Below, in pieces: positions 60,584 to 64,000 of a stretch of 64,000 bases of DNA. The stretch spans positions 2,360,501 to 2,424,500 of the forward strand of contig NZ_CP117435.1 of the NCBI RefSeq assembly GCF_030687495.1, written 5' to 3'. The DNA is from Pseudomonas sp. FP453. GTDB taxonomy: Bacteria > Pseudomonadota > Gammaproteobacteria > Pseudomonadales > Pseudomonadaceae. The first letter of the stretch is position 1. Each line of letters begins with the position of its first letter. The notes beneath the pieces are model-generated. The model saw only the letters and a program-made list of their open reading frames with translations, was not told the origin of the DNA and made no database searches. A program made the translations under genes and the position numbers.

Positions 60584-60665
60584 GGTCAGCACAGGCTTGC
60601 AAGCCTGCATGCGCGCCTGCCGCCAGAATTGACCTCGACAGAGGGTCAACTCAACGGGAGCGCAT

Positions 60666-61052
60666 ATGAACGAATCGAAGTATCAGGATCTGGGGCTGTT
60701 GTTTCTGAGGGCCAGCGGAGCGGTGTTGCTGCTAGGGGTGCATGGCTTGCCCAAGTTGCTCAATTACAGCGAGCAATTGAAGTTGATCGAGGACCCGTTT
60801 CACCTGGGGGCGACGGTCACGCTGTCATTGGCGATTTTCGCCGAGGTGCTGTGCCCGTTGCTGATCATCGCCGGGGTGCTTGTGCGCTGGGCGTGCTTGC
60901 CGATCCTCAGCGTATTGTTGATTGCGTTGCTGGTGGTGCACCCGGAGTGGAGCCTGTTCGAGGCGCAGTTCGGCTGGTTGCTGCTGATTATTTTCACCAC
61001 GCTGCTGATCAGCGGGCCAGGCCGCCTGGTGCCGAGCCAGCGTTTCAGCTGA
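60666..61052 (+). CDS. DoxX-family membrane protein
   Basis: A 128-residue, four-helix membrane protein: YQDLGLLFLRASGAVLLLGVHGLPKLL (helix 1 with the G-x-H-G-x-x-K motif of DoxX), then three further helices. Family members assist redox or sulfur-dependent complexes; role here unknown. Downstream a hairpin serves the convergent esterase gene. Confidence 0.82.
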   Translation: MNESKYQDLGLLFLRASGAVLLLGVHGLPKLLNYSEQLKLIEDPFHLGATVTLSLAIFAEVLCPLLIIAGVLVRWACLPILSVLLIALLVVHPEWSLFEAQFGWLLLIIFTTLLISGPGRLVPSQRFS

Positions 61053-61076
61053 AAAAAAGGCCGGGCAAGCCCGGCC
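61052..61076 (-). terminator. Intrinsic terminator of the esterase gene
   Basis: On the minus strand GGCCGGGC-tt-GCCCGGCC is followed by seven T, about 19 bp after the esterase stop. Confidence 0.9.
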
Positions 61077-61094
61077 AAATAAGGAGACGGTGTT

Positions 61095-61913
61095 TCAGCG
61101 GCTCAGAAACGCCAGCAAGTCTTCGTTCAACTGCTGGGCATGAGTCACGGCAAACCCGTGGGGCGCGTCCTTGTAAACTTTCAGCTCGGCACCCTTGATC
61201 AGCTCGGCGGCCACTTTACCGGTGGTTTCGAACGGCACGATCTGGTCGCCATCGCCGTGGATCACCAGGGTCGGCACGTCGATCTTGGCCATGTCCGGGC
61301 GGAAGTCGGTCTCGGAGAACGCGGTGACGCAATCCACCGTCGATTTGAGCGACGCCAGCAGGGCGACCTGCAAGGTCTGGGCCTGCACGCCGGCGGAGAC
61401 GTTCTGGCCTTTGTTGATGCCGTAGAACGGCGCGTTGAAGTCGCTGATGAATTGCGCGCGGTCCTTCAGCAGCTCGGCCTTGAACCCGGCGAACACGTCC
61501 AGCGGCACACCCTGTTGGTAATCCGATTTTTGACCGAAGATCGGCGTCACGGCGCCCAGCAACACCAGGCCGGCGACACGGGCGCTGCCATGGCGTGCGA
61601 TGTAGCGGGACACGTCGCCGCCGCCCATGGAGAAGCCCACCAGGGTCACGTCGGTGAGGTCCAGGTGTTCGATCAGCTGGGCGATGTCGTCGGCAAAGGT
61701 GTTGTAGTCATTGCCGGTCCACGGCTGGTCCGAGCGGCCAAAGCCACGGCGGTCGAAGGCGATGGTGCGATAGCCGCGGCTGCTCAGGTATTCCATCTGG
61801 TATTCCCACATGTCCGCATCCAGCGGCCAGCCGTGGCTGAACAGGACGGGCTTGCCGCTGCCCCAATCCTTGAAGTAGATCTGGGTGCCGTCTTTGGCAA
61901 CGAATGTGCTCAT
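61095..61913 (-). CDS. estF1: Arylesterase / perhydrolase-type alpha/beta hydrolase
   Basis: A 272-residue hydrolase almost identical from memory to the P. fluorescens esterase PFE (estF1). Catalytic Ser in GFSMGGG (~95), Asp in VIHGDGDQIVPF (~223), His in APHGFAVTH (~252). Notably the oxyanion loop reads HGWPLDADMW, with Pro where PFE has Leu (position 29 of the mature numbering); this Pro is what distinguishes perhydrolases. So the enzyme may make peracids from carboxylic acids and hydrogen peroxide as well as hydrolyse aryl esters. Monocistronic with its own terminator. Confidence 0.94.
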   Translation of the reverse strand: MSTFVAKDGTQIYFKDWGSGKPVLFSHGWPLDADMWEYQMEYLSSRGYRTIAFDRRGFGRSDQPWTGNDYNTFADDIAQLIEHLDLTDVTLVGFSMGGGDVSRYIARHGSARVAGLVLLGAVTPIFGQKSDYQQGVPLDVFAGFKAELLKDRAQFISDFNAPFYGINKGQNVSAGVQAQTLQVALLASLKSTVDCVTAFSETDFRPDMAKIDVPTLVIHGDGDQIVPFETTGKVAAELIKGAELKVYKDAPHGFAVTHAQQLNEDLLAFLSR

Positions 61914-62060
61914 GGAAAACTCCTGGGTGGGTGGGCTGAGAACTCTAGCTCACTATTGCGTGAAACCGGACGAAGGGCTTGTACCGGTGTGCTCGGTTGA
62001 ACGGTTCAGCGTCTATGCTGGTCCACTGACTTCCACTGTCCGATCACACAGGTGAACGAA

Positions 62061-63128
62061 ATGGCCAAGACTTACAGCTACGCCGCGCAGAACGCCAAGG
62101 ATGCTCTCAAGCCCTACACCTTCGAGCGCCGCGCGCCGGGGGCGGAGGATGTGCAGATCGACATTCTGTATTGCGGCGTCTGCCACTCCGACCTGCACAC
62201 CGCGCGCAACGAGTGGAACAACACCCTGTACCCGTCGGTGCCCGGCCATGAAATCGTCGGCCGCGTCACGGCGGTGGGCGCCAGCGTGAAAAACTTCAAG
62301 GTCGGCGACCTCGCGGGCGTTGGTTGCATGGTGGACAGCTGCCAACACTGCGCGTCGTGCGCCGAAGGCGAAGAACAATATTGCGAGAACGGCTTTACCG
62401 GCACCTACAACGGCCCGGTGTTTGGCGGTGAAAACACCTTTGGCGGCTACTCCGACAGCATCGTGGTCAAGGAGAAGTTCGTGCTGCGCATCTCCCACGA
62501 TGACAGCAACCTGGCGGCCGTGGCGCCGTTGCTGTGCGCGGGCATCACCACCTATTCGCCGCTGCACCACTGGAAGGTCGGCCCCGGCAAGAAAGTCGGC
62601 GTGGTCGGCCTGGGCGGCCTCGGCCATATGGCGGTGAAGATCGCCCACGCCATGGGCGCCCATGTGACCTTGTTCACCACCTCACCGAACAAACGCGAAG
62701 ACGGCCTGCGCCTGGGCGCCGACCAGGTGGTGGTGTCGAAGAATGCCGATGAAATGGCCGCCGTCACCAACAGCCTGGACTTCATCCTCAACACCGTCGC
62801 CGCGCCCCACAACCTCGACGCGTTCCTCAACCTGCTCAAGCGTGACGGCACCATGACCCTGGTTGGCGCCCCCGACAGCCCGCACCCGTCGCCGTCGGTG
62901 TTCAACCTGATCTTCAAGCGCCGCAGCCTGGCGGGGTCGTTGATCGGCGGGATTCAGGAGACCCAGGACATGCTGGACTTCTGTGCCAAGCATGGGATTG
63001 TCTCGGACATCGAGTTGATCGATATCCAGGGGATCAATGAGGCGTATGAGCGGATGCTCAAGGGCGATGTGAAGTATCGCTTTGTGATTGATATGGACAG
63101 CTTGAAGAAAGAACGCAACGCGGCCTAG
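62061..63128 (+). CDS. Zinc-dependent alcohol dehydrogenase (YahK/CAD type)
   Basis: A 355-residue NADP(H) aldehyde reductase/alcohol dehydrogenase. Catalytic zinc: Cys in YCGVCHSDLH, His in VPGHEIVGR, Cys in the later LLCAGITTYSPL; structural zinc: CQHCASCAEGEEQYC. Cofactor site VGVVGLGGLGHMAVKIAHAMG. The whole is like E. coli YahK, a broad aldehyde reductase. ATG at 62061 with AGGTG 8 nt upstream. Divergent from the esterase. Confidence 0.93.
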   Translation: MAKTYSYAAQNAKDALKPYTFERRAPGAEDVQIDILYCGVCHSDLHTARNEWNNTLYPSVPGHEIVGRVTAVGASVKNFKVGDLAGVGCMVDSCQHCASCAEGEEQYCENGFTGTYNGPVFGGENTFGGYSDSIVVKEKFVLRISHDDSNLAAVAPLLCAGITTYSPLHHWKVGPGKKVGVVGLGGLGHMAVKIAHAMGAHVTLFTTSPNKREDGLRLGADQVVVSKNADEMAAVTNSLDFILNTVAAPHNLDAFLNLLKRDGTMTLVGAPDSPHPSPSVFNLIFKRRSLAGSLIGGIQETQDMLDFCAKHGIVSDIELIDIQGINEAYERMLKGDVKYRFVIDMDSLKKERNAA

Positions 63129-63162
63129 TAACACCGCCCACTTGATTGTGGGCACTGCTTTC

Positions 63163-63249
63163 TGTGGGAGCTGGCTTGCCTGCGATGCAGACACCTCGGT
63201 CTTTCAGTTAGACCAAGGTGATGCCATCGCAGGCAAGCCAGCTCCCACA
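63163..63249. repeat. REP doublet
   Basis: Inverted pair between the convergent dehydrogenase and mntP genes. Confidence 0.85.
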
Positions 63250-63287
63250 GAAAAGCCCGCACCCACCTGTTTGCTCAGCGCTGTTGC

Positions 63288-63851
63288 TTAGACCGACAAG
63301 TGCTCATACAAAATCGTCGCACCCACCACCATCAACACCACCCCGCCCACCATCTCCGCACGCTTGCCCACCACCGTGCCCAGCACCCGCCCAAGCATCA
63401 TGCCAATGGTCACCATGGTCATGGTCGCCAGGCCAATCGCCGCCGACGCCACCAGGATATTCACATCGACAAACGCCAGGCCCACACCCACCGCCAGGGC
63501 ATCGATGCTGGTGGCAAAGGCCGTCACGGCAAGAATCATGAAGGAGTGCTGGGTCGGCTTTTCAGCCTCTTCATCCTCGGCCTTGAGCCCGTTGTAGATC
63601 ATGTGCAGGCCCAATGCGACCAGCAGGGTAAAGGCGATCCAGTGGTCCCAGTCTTCCACCCAGCGCGTGGCGGCGTGGCCGATGGCCCAGCCGATCATCG
63701 GGGTGATGGCTTCGATCACGCCAAAGATCAGGCCGGCGCGCAGGGCTTCGGTGAGGCGCGGTTTGTGCAGGCTGGAGCCTTTGCCGATGGCCGCCGCAAA
63801 GGCGTCGGTAGACATGGCCAGGGCCAGGAGGATCAGGGAAATGGGGTTCAC
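63288..63851 (-). CDS. mntP: Manganese exporter MntP
   Basis: A 187-residue, six-helix membrane exporter that removes excess Mn(II). [14 protein letters not shown] and [16 protein letters not shown] carry the two conserved Asp. The GTG at 63851 gives the family length and has GGAAG upstream; a longer frame exists but adds residues not seen in MntP. Its start overlaps the end of the gene that follows in the leftward direction. Confidence 0.92.
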   Translation of the reverse strand: MNPISLILLALAMSTDAFAAAIGKGSSLHKPRLTEALRAGLIFGVIEAITPMIGWAIGHAATRWVEDWDHWIAFTLLVALGLHMIYNGLKAEDEEAEKPTQHSFMILAVTAFATSIDALAVGVGLAFVDVNILVASAAIGLATMTMVTIGMMLGRVLGTVVGKRAEMVGGVVLMVVGATILYEHLSV

Positions 63852-63853
63852 GG

Positions 63854-64000
63854 TCAGGCTTCCAGTCGGGCTATGGGACACAACGACACGTCCACGCGCC
63901 CGACTTTAGGCATGGAAGTGTCGCTGGTCTCACCAACCGCAAAGCGATGTTCGTACCACGGCAGGTTGCCGAATATGTTGATACGAACGCTTCCAACAGG
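63854..64000 (-). CDS. C-terminal end of an unidentified protein (start outside window)
   Basis: The minus strand is open from the window edge for 48 codons to a TGA just before mntP, with normal GC-rich third positions. The product end contains [18 protein letters not shown] and closes [12 protein letters not shown] do not recognise it. Placement suggests it is co-transcribed with mntP. Confidence 0.45.
   Translation of the reverse strand, partial: PVGSVRINIFGNLPWYEHRFAVGETSDTSMPKVGRVDVSLCPIARLEA

Noticed and set aside
63852..64000. Manganese (yybP-ykoY) riboswitch upstream of mntP
   Set aside because: The conserved GGGGAGUAG core is missing and the stretch reads as the coding end of another gene overlapping the mntP start.

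Overview
The window is a GC-rich chromosomal segment of a Pseudomonas from the fluorescens group. The evidence is very close recalled matches to pseudomonad proteins (XenA reductase, the P. fluorescens arylesterase PFE), Pseudomonas-type REP doublets in about ten intergenic gaps, and a typical pseudomonad load of catabolic islands, MFS transporters and LysR/GntR/IclR regulators. No rRNA, tRNA, CRISPR array, prophage or transposase gene was found.

Layout. 0-2.4 kb: 3' part of a chaperone-usher fimbrial operon. 2.5-6.2 kb: OprB porin and PQQ glucose dehydrogenase (gcd). 6.4-12.3 kb: an IclR-linked module (MFS importer, D-2-hydroxyacid dehydrogenase, RraA-type aldolase, MFS exporter). 12.3-16.7 kb: chemoreceptor, bestrophin, antitoxin-Fic pair, ArsR regulator. 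16.8-20.2 kb: xenA and a Fur-box-preceded TonB siderophore receptor. 20.6-33.9 kb: an L-arabinose oxidative-pathway island: GntR regulator, arabonate dehydratase, MFS, GguC/AraD1 protein, ketoglutarate-semialdehyde dehydrogenase, lactonase, araFGH ABC importer, periplasmic aldose 1-epimerase, and a short-chain sugar dehydrogenase broken by a 1-nt frameshift. 34.0-36.6 kb: an AT-rich inserted module (small ORF, EamA transporter, carboxylate-amine ligase of the ATP-grasp fold) flanked by a duplicated end of the neighbouring GST gene. 36.8-43.4 kb: GST, LysR, and an agmatine/putrescine operon with cytosolic aguA-aguB, a polyamine-type binding protein and a second, Tat-exported agmatine deiminase; then yghU.

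43.6-53.4 kb is the most striking part: a gene set matching the rhizopine catabolism (moc) genes of rhizobia. A leftward mocB-mocC-mocA-like operon has a canonical sigma-54 promoter and a symmetric upstream activator site beside a divergent AcoR-type activator. A rightward mocD-mocE-mocF-like oxygenase system plus a second TIM-barrel isomerase has a perfect palindromic operator beside a LacI regulator. Together they suggest uptake, O-demethylation and oxidation of an inositol-type compound; the actual substrate is inferred, not shown.

53.8-64 kb holds ordinary genes: uppP, acetyltransferase, GlxA-type regulator, DJ-1 family protein, ene-reductase, quinone reductase with LysR, DoxX, arylesterase, zinc alcohol dehydrogenase, mntP and the end of one more gene.

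Two copies of a roughly 300-bp structured repeat (7.3 and 53.4 kb) carry different stem sequences that keep their base pairing, which indicates selection on a folded RNA or DNA.
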